Assembly (NCBI RefSeq): GCF_003590095.1
Contig: NC_039480.1
Coordinates: forward strand, 17,275,328-17,339,327
Direction: 5' to 3'
Source of the DNA: Trichoplusia ni
Lineage: Eukaryota > Arthropoda > Insecta > Lepidoptera > Noctuidae
Length of the DNA stretch: 64,000 bases
Below are positions 48,207 to 60,081 of the stretch, one piece after another. The notes under the pieces are model-generated. The model was not told the origin of the DNA, ran no database searches, and worked only from the letters and a program-made list of their open reading frames with translations. The position numbers were made by a program, and so were the translations under genes. Every line of letters begins with the position of its first letter. Position 1 is the stretch's first letter.

Positions 48207-51200
48207 ATAAATTTAGTGATTCAATTATTAGGTACATGAGGAAGATAAAAACATTAGTACCTGTTGTATATTTTATCATTTTAGAAACCTTACAGCTAAA
48301 GAATGAAAAAGTATTAGAACTTAGCAATGTTTTACCCTTATGTGACATGAATCTTAGACAGTTATAATCGTTCAACCTACCTATCTAAATAAAAACAGGG
48401 CAAACATGTTCCTCTATAAAAACGAATGACTCATGATATAATTTAAACGATACCATATCTAAAAACATATTATATAATCTATCATATTATATATTTAGCC
48501 GACTTACAAAAAGTTCAACATGAGTTTTTGTTCTTGTAGAGACGTCCGAGTTTTTACTTCTTGTTTTTACTCAAAGCTTCGCATGATATGTTATTTTCTA
48601 TTAGTTTTAAAGGTTCATTAATCTTAGTAGCCTAATCGTTATTAAATGATTACATTTGAGATAAGTAGTCACTGTGAAGAGTCAAGGTTAAAATGAGATG
48701 TCTTAAACTTTGAACAACTTTTATAGAAATGACTGTTTTTCCTAAACTTTTAACCTATCTATTCTATATCATTAAAATATAAAATAAGGTAGGTACTTAA
48801 AAACGGCAAAATTTCGATACAATTTTAAACCCCTGAATTCTATTTTTGTTTTGTAACAATTTAACTGTCTCATTAAGCAATTCTCTGTCCCCTATAACTG
48901 CAAACTATGACTCTGGATACAACAATTTAAATACCTAAAAAAAGCTTTATAAAACGAAGTCATTGCCAACCCTAGCATCCAACATAATAATTTGGGTTTT
49001 CATCACAATCCGACGACAATCAATCTCGATTCAATCCAGACTGATTTCATTAACATATTATTATTATAAATTACATAATAACGGATCTGTTCATATCATT
49101 AAACTATATCGGACCAGAACCAGTTGTTTTAAAAACATTTATGCAATATTATGACACCGAATTATCAAATATTTGTTATAACCACCTACAATAAGGAAGC
49201 CTAATATTATGTCTAGTGTGTATTACCTAGTATTATATACTATCTAATATTTTATGTTACCTAGTAATTACTTTAACGACGTATTTATTTTGTAATTGTA
49301 AATTACGTGTCTCGAAATATTAGGTGTTGTATAATAGACACAGTAAATTTACTAGGTGATAATTTTTATGTGAATATTTTATTTAAACGATATTATTTTT
49401 CTCGTAATTTTTTTTTAATATAATTATTTGTAGTTCTCATAGGACATGGTTATTAAAAACACTTTTGCTTCGATCTATGTACTCGTAAACTGAAACTGCT
49501 CAACCTCGATGTTAATTTTTAATGTTTGTTTTTTATCGACAACAGAAATACTTCATTTCATTTTCATGAGGTACAGACTAATGACGGATAGACAGCGATG
49601 CCTGAGCTATACTATCAGTTTTAACCATTTTGTTATAAAACAATGCCTGATAAATCGATTCAAGATAACAAAGAACTTTAATACCACAACTATTCCAGGT
49701 GCTTTCTCCATTTGACTGAAAAGTTGACTGGTAGATAATACCTTGCGGCATTCAATCCGCCTTATGTACCACAACTATACATGAAAGTTTAAGTAAATAA
49801 ATTATATATCTAATAATATTCCTTCAACATGTCTCATATAAATCACACATAAGGCACCTCAAGTCTCGTGTGAAGTATTTTGTCATACATTACGGAGTTG
49901 ACCGAGCGCGACGGGTCTGATGCCCACTCATGCGCAGCGAGATCTGTGCTTAGTATCTATTTACAATGCTGCTTATTACTTATGTTCAGTTTTTGTCCTT
50001 CCGTTCTTGTATGTAAGAATGATGTTTAACCGCTTGTTTATAGTGTTTAGTTCAGTCTGTTGAAGTTAAACTGTAGTATTTGTGAAAGAGAGATAGTGGA
50101 GTACTTGTAGAGCGCTGTCTTGCTTTCACAGTTAAAAGGCATACTTTAGAAGTGTGACGGTGGATTTGAGCTTTAAGAATCAAAGTTTACATATTGCTTA
50201 TCTTAGCTGGGAATAATTTGTCTACTAAAAGTAAGTGAGTCTTGTCCCACAGACAAATTGCGCAAACAGTTTTGTGGGGTTTATAGAAAGCAAATAAGTA
50301 TAATGTAAACAGTTTAATAAATAAATAAATATAAGAAAAAGAACACTTAACAGGGAAAAAAACAGGAAGATATTTTCCTAAAATTATGTGATATCGAATT
50401 AAAAGCTAGCATTTATTTAGTATACATAACTTAATTTTAATAAATAACCATCACCAATTACGAATATCAAGTCTCAAACTGCCTAGACTAATTAAAATTT
50501 CGAATTTAATACGTAACGATAATTATTTTAGTAAAAATTTAGACCAGTATAATTCTAAATCACTTACAATTTATGGCTCATAATTAAGCACTGATCTGAT
50601 AGCAAAAATGTTGATTGAAATGGCTAACTTAACCTCATTATTCAGACATTCGCTGAGGAAGCATTTCTAACCGGAACAATTAGACAACCAACTATCTAAT
50701 TTATCAAAGATTTATTATTGCTAAAATATGTAAAATATAAAAACAAGCGAACAAGTCAGGATTAAATAATCAATTTTATTTGTTTACATGCATACTTATT
50801 AGCGAAAGTCGTTTTGGTGGTTTTTTTTAAATTAACGTAATTGGCGTTTTAGGATTTCTCATTGCAATATTAGAATATCTGGTAATTTATATGTGGGGAA
50901 AGTGTGGAGTCGCGTGATCGAGTGTCTGGTCTAAATACATGTAATTGAGTTGTATCTGATAGATATGTATGTGGTGTTTTAGTGATGTTTATCATTATGC
51001 TTCGTTGGTTTCTTAAGTGCGGAGGGTTGCGATCAATGCAGTAAGGGCAATGCACCAAGTTTCATTTTATAAAGCAGCCGATTCACGGGAACGTATAATA
51101 CTTGAAGTTAAATTAAGTCCACTTTTTTCAACATTGCTGATATAGAAATATTTAATCATCTTTTGACTTTCAGATTGCTTTTATTGTCCCTAAGAATGTA

Positions 51201-51448
51201 GACTATGGTAGGAAGATATTTTAAGATTTTTATAAACAAAAGGCTTACCAACTTAAAAATATTGTATGATGATGACTAACCTGTGAACAAAACAAAAATC
51301 TGATTAGCATAAATACGTAAATGCGACAATGAAAAAAAAAAACAGTTTAAAATTTCATTTCCATTAATAAACACAACGAGAATCGCCAAAGAATCTAATT
51401 TAAATACCTCTTAACTACTTTTTTACCGCATTATGATTTATATTTTAT
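48207..51448. other. Non-coding DNA
   Basis: Contains a repeat E fragment (49525-49650). A segment near 50085-50150 (GTAGAGCGCTGTCTTGC) resembles those at 13.7 and 60.3 kb. No gene. Confidence 0.45.
49525..49650 (+). repeat. Repeat E, diverged
   Basis: GACAACAGAAATACTTCAT, CATGAGGTACAGAC and GACGGATAGACAGCGATGC keep the family order. Confidence 0.5.
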
Positions 51449-51590
51449 TAATCCTTGTGTTGCGGGGGTTCCATAAACACCCAGACTCAGGACCAGCATT
51501 CGTGGACAACACAAACGAATCGAACCCGCATCACTTCGCTCACAGTGGATTTTAGCGTTGTGACCTCAACCACTCATCTATTCGTGCCTC
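51449..51590 (-). repeat. tRNA-headed SINE, family 1
   Basis: Minus strand: GCACGAATAGATGAGTGG, TGAGGTCACAACGC, B box GGGTTCGATTC, GTGTTGTCCACGAATGC, CTGAGTCTGGGTGT, then CAACACAAGGATT. Confidence 0.8.
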
Positions 51591-52018
51591 GACTAATACA
51601 GAAGTTAATCTTCATCACAAAGTGTTCACGCGAGAGTCATTATAGATAAAGTGTAAGTGTCTGTTGGTCGCTCAAACAAATTATACAAATCATAGCGCAC
51701 GGTTACCGGGCGTTTTGAACGATTACTTGTAATGAGACAATTACACGTTCAGACTGAACAGCTGTTAGCCTGACCTGCGTGTTGCGATTACGTTAATAGA
51801 TTTGTTTATATGTGTGTGCTTTAATTTTGAATTATGTTTGACATGGTTTTGGATATAAATAGTTTTTTTTAAGTTCGAGCTTATAATATACGTAGGTAAA
51901 ACGATAAAAAAGCGTTTATTTGATGTATACAATTTTTAATGCTAAACTCTGAATGTTTTTTTTTATTTGCGTAAATTTACCGGGATACCGCACCATACCG
52001 TATTTATCGTACATATAT
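51591..52018. other. Non-coding DNA
   Basis: Nothing recognised. Confidence 0.5.
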
Positions 52019-52255
52019 TATTAAGGACTCCGTTTGGGTGCGAAAATATCCCGATAAACACGCATGAGTAAACCGTTCCATCATTTATTACTCCTCACTC
52101 CTCATACTCCTCACTCCTCATACTCCTCACTCCTCATACTCCTCACTCCTCATACTCCTCACTCCTCATACTCCTCACTCCTCATACTCCTCACTCCTCA
52201 TACTCCTCACTCCTCATACTCCTCACTCATGATAGCTACTATAAAAATACAGATT
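52019..52255 (+). repeat. Repeat H copy split by a tandem array
   Basis: AAGGACTCCGTTTGGGTGCG, ATCCCGATAAACACGC and GAGTAAACCGTTCCATC match 58372-58490. The expected ATGAATCA-CTCTCACGA junction is replaced by a tandem array, after which ATGATAGCTACTATAAAA resumes the repeat. Confidence 0.6.
52090..52230. repeat. 16-bp tandem array
   Basis: ACTCCTCACTCCTCAT is repeated eight full times without change, plus a 13-bp end (141 bp). The unit is itself a 7+9 duplication of ACTCCTC. Because 16 is not divisible by 3, it creates a spurious periodic open frame. Confidence 0.97.
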
Positions 52256-53446
52256 ATATTGATCTTCAATCCCAGAAGCCAACACTTCAGAGGTTAATCC
52301 AAGGCCGAAAGAAAGTAGCACAAAGGTCAGATAGAAATCGAAAATACTTTTATCTGTCATACAAATACAAAGAGATAAAATTTTACTTTTTAAGTCGTTC
52401 ATTGAAGGAGAATGAGTCGTCAGTATCTTTGTATGACCAATGACCGACGGTTTTAGAGAAAGCTGTCATTGTTAAATATGTGATTTGATAACTATTGCAG
52501 AGATTTGGTAAAGTAATACCGTGATGTGATTTTAAAATGGTGTTAAACTTTTTTTTTCGATTATTTGAGTTATTTATCGTTTTGACTTCGGATAAGTGTG
52601 ATTTGGCTTTGACAACCAAAGACAGCATGGTAAATAAAACCTACTAGTTGTTAGAAAATTCGAATATACTTGGACATAAATAAAACTCCGGTTTGAGAAC
52701 CTATTTATTTCGATTTTTGAACTACATAGTACAATGAAAAATGAAACTAAAATAAAAGTAGAGTTTCAAACAATTAATAAATAACTACGGTACAAAGTAT
52801 CTCTAGTGTATAGTACCTAATACTAGTGATTCTCATTGAACTCTACTAAGTAAAATTTATACTCAATCGTGACGTCACGCGTAAGTTTCATTCACTGTAA
52901 TTTGGTCAATTCATGTTTGCGGGACAAATGAAAAAATACGTATCCATTATTATACAAAAAACTACAAGACGGACACTGCAAAAAAAATGTCATCATCCCT
53001 ATTGTATTCTAAATTTGAACTCCAGTCTGAAAAAACCGTTCCCTCACCCTTTTGCATCTAACCACAAAGTGCGTGAAAAGAAACGTAAAAGTGGAGTAAA
53101 TGCGTTCCATTATACGGATGCAGGGTGCACAATCGCTGCGGTTTCTTCATTATTGTGGTGAACATTTTCTATAGTGCAAAATGTTCTGCGATGAAGCGTG
53201 AAAGTTTATATTATACTGGATGGCTTTATAAAAGAGGGTAATATGAAATAATTTAGGTATGTAGAGTGGATGAGATGTTATGATAAAACTAAAGTAAAAT
53301 AAGGCAAGATGGCCCCGGTCCCCCACCCCAGATCTGTTTTAAAAAGGATTTAGAAGTATTAATTTATGCTCAGCAGTGGAATTTATTTTTAAGGTAATTA
53401 TGGCAAAACGGTCCTTATTGGACGGAGGCAAAGGCGGAGGAGGCAA
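52256..53446. other. Non-coding DNA
   Basis: A trace of a LINE end (TATGCTCAGCAGTGGAAT near 53368, reading YAQQWN) and a G-rich patch (GGAGGCAAAGGCGGAGGAGG). No gene. Confidence 0.4.
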
Positions 53447-53507
53447 ATAAATAATTTTGAATTTAAATTTCTGAAATCATCAGAAATTTAAATTCAAAAT
53501 TATTTAT
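53447..53507. repeat. Perfect 28-bp hairpin
   Basis: Arms 53447-53474 and 53480-53507 are exact reverse complements around the loop AATCA, and are A+T-rich. The right arm abuts a fragment of repeat F (AAATTAGGCTACTAAG). Confidence 0.95.
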
Positions 53508-54662
53508 CCAAATTAGGCTACTAAGAAGCACCTTTGTAACGGTATTATATTAGTCAGCATCCTTAACCGAATATCCTTGACCTCTACTAATGATTCTGGC
53601 CATGAAGTAGGATTGCCGCAAAAATCAATGACAGGTAAAATGTATTTTTCTTACAAATTCAGTAAAAGTTTAGTCAGTAATGAACGTACAGACCTATTGA
53701 GTATTACGACGTAATCTTCATTTGCAACTTTCTCAGAAATCACGAATCATCGCGAAGAAATGGAGAAAGTTTCATTAAAATTAGTTCAGTAATTCCGGAG
53801 ATGATACACACAGATGGTTATCGAACGTTACATAAAGCGCATGCGTGGGTTACTTTTTAACAAAACATATAATTAGAAGGTAATCATAATATTGTAGTAT
53901 ACTGTTATTATTTTGTATGTAGGCTGTATCATAATATATATCGACTACGTGATGATCATATCACATGCAATATAATGAGCATAAGGAAAAAAAGTACTGT
54001 GATGAAATAATGAAATCAACAAAATATTTTTTTTCTGTTATTTGACGTAAGTTATAAATGGAACTTGATGTCAAGAAACATTCTGAGGAACTTAGAATTT
54101 TGCAAGAGTTCGTTCAAATTTTCACGAACGTAAAAACATCAGTTAATTTTAGAAAAGTAGTTTTAATAACACCGAATAATAACACATATCGTACCAAAAT
54201 TATAATCCAAAAGACCTACCTATAGACCAAACTACTCATATGTATGTTCAGTAAAAATAAATCAAAAAAATTCAACAAGAACACATCTTCAGTACCGTTC
54301 GATCAATATCCCATTCAAAAACATCACAAGCGCCACTACAGTTACAAATTAATCCTCCGTTATTAAAATACTTTCATACTTTTTCCGTCACAACCAAAAC
54401 ACAATGAAAACTCAACCCTATTGTTCCAGTAATAAGGATGAATCAGCTTACCTCATTGACATTCAGAATGAAGAGCGCGTCTATAGAAAGTCACGTGGTT
54501 CGAATCATGTTATTTAATTGGCGATTCGTGATTTAAAGTAATCCAAATTGCATTTTATAATAACGGAAAAGTGTAGAGTCGAATTTATGAATGTGAATTA
54601 AGATGAACTGGTTGGCAAGAATATGTTTCTTTTGTATTTGTAACTTGTGTCTGACAGAACGT
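53508..54662. other. Non-coding DNA
   Basis: Apart from the repeat F stub at its left end, nothing is recognised. Confidence 0.45.
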
Positions 54663-54673
54663 AAATATGTTTT

Positions 54674-54732
54674 TTTTTTTTCAGCCATTACTTTCCCACT
54701 GCAGGGCAAAGGCCTTCCTTATATTCTTCCAC
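54674..54732 (-). mobile_element. Very short LINE 3' end with 11-bp target-site duplication
   Basis: On the minus strand 54731-54681 reads WKNIRKAFALQWESNG and a TGA stop, the same C-terminal motif as in the LINE at 46997. It is followed by a run of A (T12 at 54670-54681 on the plus strand). AAATATGTTTT is repeated at 54663-54673 and 54733-54743; the left copy merges with the tail. Confidence 0.8.
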
Positions 54733-55074
54733 AAATATGTTTTGCAAAAGAAATATTATTTTCTACGCCGCTTTGATTTTTCTACATCATCGGTGGCAAA
54801 AGGCATAATTACGAACAATCCTTCTAAAATTTGCTGTCCAGTAACATCAGATTTTACGATCTGCGATCAATATGCCTGCTATAAATCTAAACAATTTTAC
54901 ATGGCATTCAAATAGAAAACAAATAAACTTCTTCTTGAGCTGACCTTGGCATGCCATTTCAATATATTAGAACGATTTAGTAATCTAAGAAGAACAATTT
55001 GTCTAGCCCTGGATCAACTTTGGAAGCGGATGTCTTCGCTGGTACCCATCAGAATAGTTACTAAGAATCTATTA

Positions 55075-55327
55075 TCTATTACTAATATATAAAGCTGAAG
55101 AGTTTGTTTGTTTGAACGCGCTAATCTCAGAAACTACTGGTCCAAATTGAAAAATTCTTTTTGTATTGAATAGACCATTCATGGAGGAAGGCTTTAGGCT
55201 ACAAAACATCACGCTGCGACTAATAGGAGCGAAGATACAATGGAAAATGTGAAAAAAACAACAGGGCAGGTATAAATCATAACTTATATCTTCTACCCAC
55301 GGGGACGAAGTCGCGGGCAACAGTTAG
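55075..55327 (+). mobile_element. Non-autonomous Helitron, family 1
   Basis: A|TCTATTACTAATATATAAAG to GCAACAGTTAG|T, 253 bp. The terminal CTAG has become TTAG by one transition. The body matches 12942-13191 closely. Confidence 0.9.
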
Positions 55328-56295
55328 TTAAAATTTACGACTATATCCACCTGCTAAAATCATTAACTTTGTATATTAGATCCAGAATATGTATACTATG
55401 TAATGAATAACAAACAAACCCAACTAAGGATTGCAGATGCAATTATTTCCATAAATAAAGGCAAATGTAACCCTTTACCGGTTAGTTTAGCATATAAATT
55501 GGCGGGATTAGCCGCCATGTTCGTCGGCCATCTTCTATTATATTCAAATTAAGATCGGTCGGAGTTCCTCTTACAAATGTCATATTTGATATGGTTTCAA
55601 TGGTCTTTTCAGATGGTGTTGTATATTTAAGTGGTCTTTTATGGTGAAAGATCATGCATAAGTCAGCAGAGGCAATTAGACTTTAGTTATTGAAATCGTA
55701 ATATGATAATGACTTGATAGTTTGTTTAATACTTCTACCTCCATTTATAATATTTGTATTTTTAAAGACTTTGAATGATAAAAACAGGTATCATCTGTAA
55801 TTTTCCCATTAAAATATATAAAACGTATAAAAGTAATAATATTACAGTTGAATATATTTAATTAATTCACTGCAATCGAGGAAATTATTTAAATGGCAAT
55901 GATCTTCTAAAGATCATTGCAGGAATTACTTTATAATATGATTAACCAGCTGTACCGAGTTTAATGACAGTATTAATTATTAATATACGTTAATAAACAT
56001 TTACATTTAATAGGCCTTGAGTACGGGTCTTATCCCATGGATTAAACGTGTTATTATCATTAACTGAGAATGATCATGAGCCTTTTCCAGTGCAGTACGG
56101 AAAGAGAAAGAAGGTTCAAGCTGTGGTTCAAGTTTAACAATTACGTGAGTATAGTAATGTAATGTTTTCTTAAGATCATAATTGAAACAATTTTTGAAAT
56201 GAACGCATCTTATCATTGTACCTATTTACGTAAATGTTGAAACAGGGATGACGGTAATTTAGTTTTTAGGGTCCCTCTTAAAGTTATTTATAGTA
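55328..56295. other. Non-coding DNA
   Basis: Holds an 11-bp hairpin (GCAATGATCTT-CTA-AAGATCATTGC, 55896-55920). Otherwise plain. Confidence 0.5.
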
Positions 56296-56559
56296 CTAGC
56301 TGTTGCCCGCGACTTCGTCCCCGTGGGTAGAAGATATAAGTTATGATTTAGGTATACCTGCCCGGTTTTTTTCACATTTTCCATTATATCTTAGCTCCTA
56401 TTAGTCGCAGCGTGATGGTTTATAGGCTAAGTCCTTTCTCGATAAATGGTCTATTCAACACAAAAAGAATTTTTTAATTTGGACCGGTAGATCCTGAGAT
56501 TAGCGCGTTCAAACAAACAAACAAACTCTTCAGCTTTATATATTAGTATAGAGTATAGA
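56296..56559 (-). mobile_element. Non-autonomous Helitron, family 1 (complete)
   Basis: Its reverse complement starts A|TCTATAC, a second TCTATAC, then TAATATATAAAGCTGAAGAG, and ends GCAACAGCTAG|T. At 264 bp it is the longest family-1 copy here. Confidence 0.92.
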
Positions 56560-57118
56560 TAATTTAATAACGGATACGAATTTTCAAAGTAAATAATTTA
56601 AAGTTTTTAATAAGAACTAAAAACAAGAAAGTATTACAGTGGACTTTCTGTATTACGTAAACTTTCATGCTAAAGTATCGTAAAATTATAAAATTGTATA
56701 AGTCGTTTATAAGTAATTATTTTACTAGGATGAAGCTTAGCGGCTCTATTCGAGGCCCCTCATCACTATAGGCAATCTGTAATAATCGGTAACAAAATTG
56801 TTAATGGCTTTTGATGGGGTTCCTAAGTTCTTGGATATTCATGGAGGTCTAAGGAACTTCATTTACTGGGTAGAGTGTATCTTATTATATTAAAATGTTT
56901 GACTCTGACGATGAAACTCTTTGTAGAAGTCACATCACAAGAGAGACTTGCTTTGGGAATTTATAAAGTGTACTTTGGATTCGATGCACTTGTTAGAGCC
57001 GAGTAGGTATTTTTATAATACGTATTTTGTCTAAGATCCATTAAAATTTATCTAATTTTAAAAGTAAGTAAACGTCCCTTTTTATATTTCATGAACAACT
57101 CTCACACTAAGTAATATA
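56560..57118. other. Non-coding DNA
   Basis: Nothing recognised. Confidence 0.5.
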
Positions 57119-57279
57119 ATCCTTGCGTTCCGGGTGGTTTCACAAGCATCTAAGTCGAATGCACAAAGACACACAGAACAATAATTCGTGGATCACACAA
57201 ACGTCTTACACGAATCGAACTCGTTGCGCACAATGGGTTCCTCGTAGTGACCTCAACCATTCGGCTAAAAGTTCAGTCA
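57119..57279 (-). repeat. tRNA-headed SINE, family 1
   Basis: Minus strand: AGCCGAATGG, TTGAGGTCACTACGAGG, B-box-like GTTCGATTCG, GTTTGTGTGATCCACG, then GAACGCAAGGATT. The open frame through it is an artefact. Confidence 0.75.
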
Positions 57280-57808
57280 AATTAGAGTTATTCACCATGA
57301 AAACAAATGACGATCAAAAACTCTTCTAATTTGAAAATGTTTAATATTACCACATTTACACAGCATCTTTTACCATTCTTCATATCTTATATGGATAGTT
57401 ACCGGTAAAACATTTACCGTTAGGCGCATCGGTACATTAATTACCGCGGACAGTCCGGGTTGATACTTAAACATTGCTCTACATTCTGACCAATATATTT
57501 AGTTATAGCTTATCTATTGCTTTTTATAATTGGATTCATCCCATTTCTTTTAGTAATTGGTTGTTTTGTGAACATGCGATGAAAATTGGTAGTTTTAAGA
57601 GCTAGCGTATTTTCTTACTTAGTTGAAGCTTGAAGTTTTATGATTTACGACCTGAATTAAGTCGAGAAACGTGATGATTTAAAGAGTGAATGAATCTAAA
57701 TATTATAAAAATAATAATTAAGTGGGTTTAAAAATTGTTACCTCTTAAATGTATGCAAATAATATTTACGCACAACGCAATTGTCCGCCTCTTGTGTATT
57801 AAAATCAT

Positions 57809-57956
57809 TAGTCACTTACAAAAAGACACCTAGACTCAGGACAAGCATTCGTGGATCACACAAACGCATGTCCAATCGATCGAACCCGCGACACGTTGTG
57901 CTCAGTTCACTAGGTTTGGCGCGGTGACCTCAAGCACTCGGCTATCCGTACGGTCG
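57809..57956 (-). repeat. tRNA-headed SINE, family 1
   Basis: Minus strand: ACGGATAGCCGAGTGC, TTGAGGTCACCGCGCC, B box GGGTTCGATCG, GTTTGTGTGATCCACG, CTGAGTCTAGGTGTC. It lies about 530 bp from another copy in the same orientation. Confidence 0.8.
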
Positions 57957-58326
57957 GTACCGTATTGTAAATAGCGCGTTTATTTTACTAACATGACTAT
58001 TACCTATTAGATAAATAGACTACTAAATACCTCGGTATCTGCCAACCCTTTCCCAATCATACCGCGATACAGAACAATGATGGGAATCGAACAATTTCTA
58101 TCATTGCCTACCATTTCTTTGTTATTTTGCTATCATTTCCTAGAACCATTTCTAATACATAGACATAATGTATGTATATCTGTAAAAGCAGAGTTGAGGT
58201 CAATTACCTATTTACGATTGATTTACATTTCTCTTTTTATTGATTTTAAAAATAGTAAATTGCATTAAAAAATAGGCTGCAGACGTAAGTTTTCGAGAAA
58301 CACGAAAAAAATCGTGGGCAAAAAAA

Positions 58327-58367
58327 GGCCGCGCATCTCGCTGCGCTATGCAGCGAGATGCGCGGCC
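58327..58367. repeat. G+C-rich perfect 18-bp hairpin
   Basis: GGCCGCGCATCTCGCTGC and its exact complement flank GCTAT. It sits directly upstream of a repeat H copy and after an A run. Confidence 0.95.
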
Positions 58368-58371
58368 GCTG

Positions 58372-58490
58372 ACTTTAAGAACTCCGGTTGGGTCCGAAAC
58401 TAGTCGACCGACTACCCCGATAAATACGCGTGAGTAAACCGTTACATCATTTAATAATGAATCATTCTCACGACAGTTACTATCAAAAAA
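58372..58490 (+). repeat. Repeat H copy
   Basis: AACTCCGGTTGGGTCCGAAA, ACTAGTCGACCGACTAC, CCCGATAAATACGCGTGAG, and AATGAATCATTCTCACGAC. This is the reference copy for the other two in the window. Confidence 0.6.
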
Positions 58491-58576
58491 AAAGGCCGAA
58501 GAAAAACCAAAATTATTTGTCGCGCGACAAATTTATGACCCTACGAACCTTAGGTTGACCTCGATTTTTATTATTC

Positions 58577-58715
58577 GTTCTTATAACGGCTACCAATATA
58601 CATCATCTTTGAAATTAACTTACTTACTACCTAACACCTTTCTTGAGAAACTGCAAAATAACGGACGAAAAGACAGGCAGACAGTTACAAGTGCCTTAGT
58701 ATAGAGTCATGTTTT
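58577..58715 (+). repeat. Repeat E, diverged
   Basis: GTTCTTATAACGGCTACC, ATACATCATCTTTGAAA, GACAGGCAGACAG and GCCTTAGTATAGAGTC follow the family pattern. A perfect 18-bp palindrome (58515-58532, centred on CGCG) lies just before it. Confidence 0.5.
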
Positions 58716-59721
58716 CATTCTTTTAACATGGAATACTAAAAATAATATTAAATTTCAATTATTTAATACCCCTCTGTCATTTCTCTACAGGTGAATTGAA
58801 TCTCAAGTGACGATCTCTACACGACTGTAGCAAGTTATCTATTGATACCACGAGCACAGTAATGACATATAGTTACTGACAGGCTGTTAGTCATCTGGTA
58901 AAGCATAACTAGTTATTTCACATCACTTTTATCCAGACGATACCTTGTTATGTTTTTGCAGGGATGGCGCTAATACTGAGAAATTATTTATAGATACTAC
59001 ACCTCTACCTATGTACTTGTACGTACCAGTTCGGTCGTGAAGACTTTTGTGTATACATTGCTCGGTTTGGTCGTTGTGAAATAGAGTGTGTGTTTTTTGA
59101 GAGGCAAAGGATTTTAAGTTGTGGTATTGTTCGTTTAAATTTTGTGTGGAAATAAAAGAGCCTGTTTATTGGAGTAATTTGTTATTTTTCTATTCCTTGG
59201 AGTAAAGTGTAACTTATTACTTTATTTCAGAAAATAATGATAACTTTATGCAACCAGCTATCCATGCTATTTTAAAACAAGTTAGAAAACTCTCACAATA
59301 AAATAAACGCCATTTTGACTCTTTGACTCGAAGGGCACAGAAAACCTTTTTATTTCAACTTTCTCAGATTTCCATTTATTTATAGAGCTGTCGTCGAGTG
59401 AAACTCACAAAAAGTGACCTTAACAGCCTAAAAGTAGTCCGAATTACAAATAGTAGTTGAGTTAAGCACAGTTGCTTTTGTTTTTAACTTTCGACCCGTT
59501 CGACCGTTAATTTGAGCAATGGGTTATTAGGCAGAAGGTCGATAGCAATTTTTCTATTGATAAAAAAAATTGAACTTATCTCAAGCTACGAATTGATTGT
59601 AGCTAATTGGTTGTTGAGTACTTCGAATTCCAATTTCGAATAAAAAGTCGCTTTAATTTTTAAATTAAATTTGTTTGAATATCTTCAGAGATGGTATTGG
59701 GGAGTGATTCAATATCAAAAG
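58716..59721. other. Non-coding DNA, possible 5' region
   Basis: CCAGTTCGGTCGTGAAG near 59027 looks like an insect initiator context. It lies about 1 kb upstream of the exon candidate at 59991, but no TATA box or clear DPE accompanies it. Confidence 0.3.
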
Positions 59722-59850
59722 TCATTTATTCAAATTAGGGTACTAAGTAGCACCTTTTGAAGGTCAGATTACATTGAACAGCACCCGGTTTCGCCCACCC
59801 TTCACCGCTTCCTAAGTACATTTGCTGTGAGAGAAGAAACGGCGCAACAA
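59722..59850 (+). repeat. Interspersed repeat F
   Basis: TCATTTATTCAAATTAGGG, TACTAAGTAGCACC, CTTCACCGCTTCCTAAG and GAGAAGAAACGGCGCAAC form a block order I know from many lepidopteran genomes; class unknown to me. Its leading block recurs at 53505-53535. Confidence 0.6.
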
Positions 59851-59990
59851 AATAGCTTATCTCAAGCCTCAATCTCTTTCAAGAACTTTCTGGAAACTTC
59901 GCTAAGAATTAGCTTATCAAAAGCAAAATATTTTCTTTCCTTATGCATGTAAGTAACGGATTCAAACAAACTACATTTCTGTTTTAATAG

Positions 59991-60081
59991 GACATCGAAC
60001 GGGAACATTATGTCTCCTTACGTAATACCCTGGCCATATCCAACTGAGACTTGGAATCCGACAGCGGAAACCTATTGGCAA
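59991..60081 (+). CDS. Candidate coding exon, Pro/Tyr/Trp-rich
   Basis: The acceptor CATTTCTGTTTTAATAG precedes 91 bp ending TGGCAA, then a strong donor GTAAGTG. One leading base plus 30 open codons reads TSNGNI then MSPYVIPWPYPTETW and NPTAETYWQ, leaving in phase 0. The other two frames contain stops or have no protein character. The internal ATG could be a start, giving a first coding exon with a 19-bp 5' UTR part. A Pro/Tyr/Trp-rich N-terminus suggests an isoform-specific, disordered segment. The protein is unknown to me. No second exon is identified; the rest would lie to the right, possibly beyond the window. Confidence 0.5.

Noticed and set aside
52090..52230. CRISPR-like array
   Set aside because: Units are contiguous with no spacers, and the genome is eukaryotic.
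52064..52297. 77-codon ORF with periodic Ser/Thr/Pro/His peptide
   Set aside because: Produced by the 16-bp tandem array.
57123..57329. 68-codon ORF
   Set aside because: Covers a minus-strand SINE copy.
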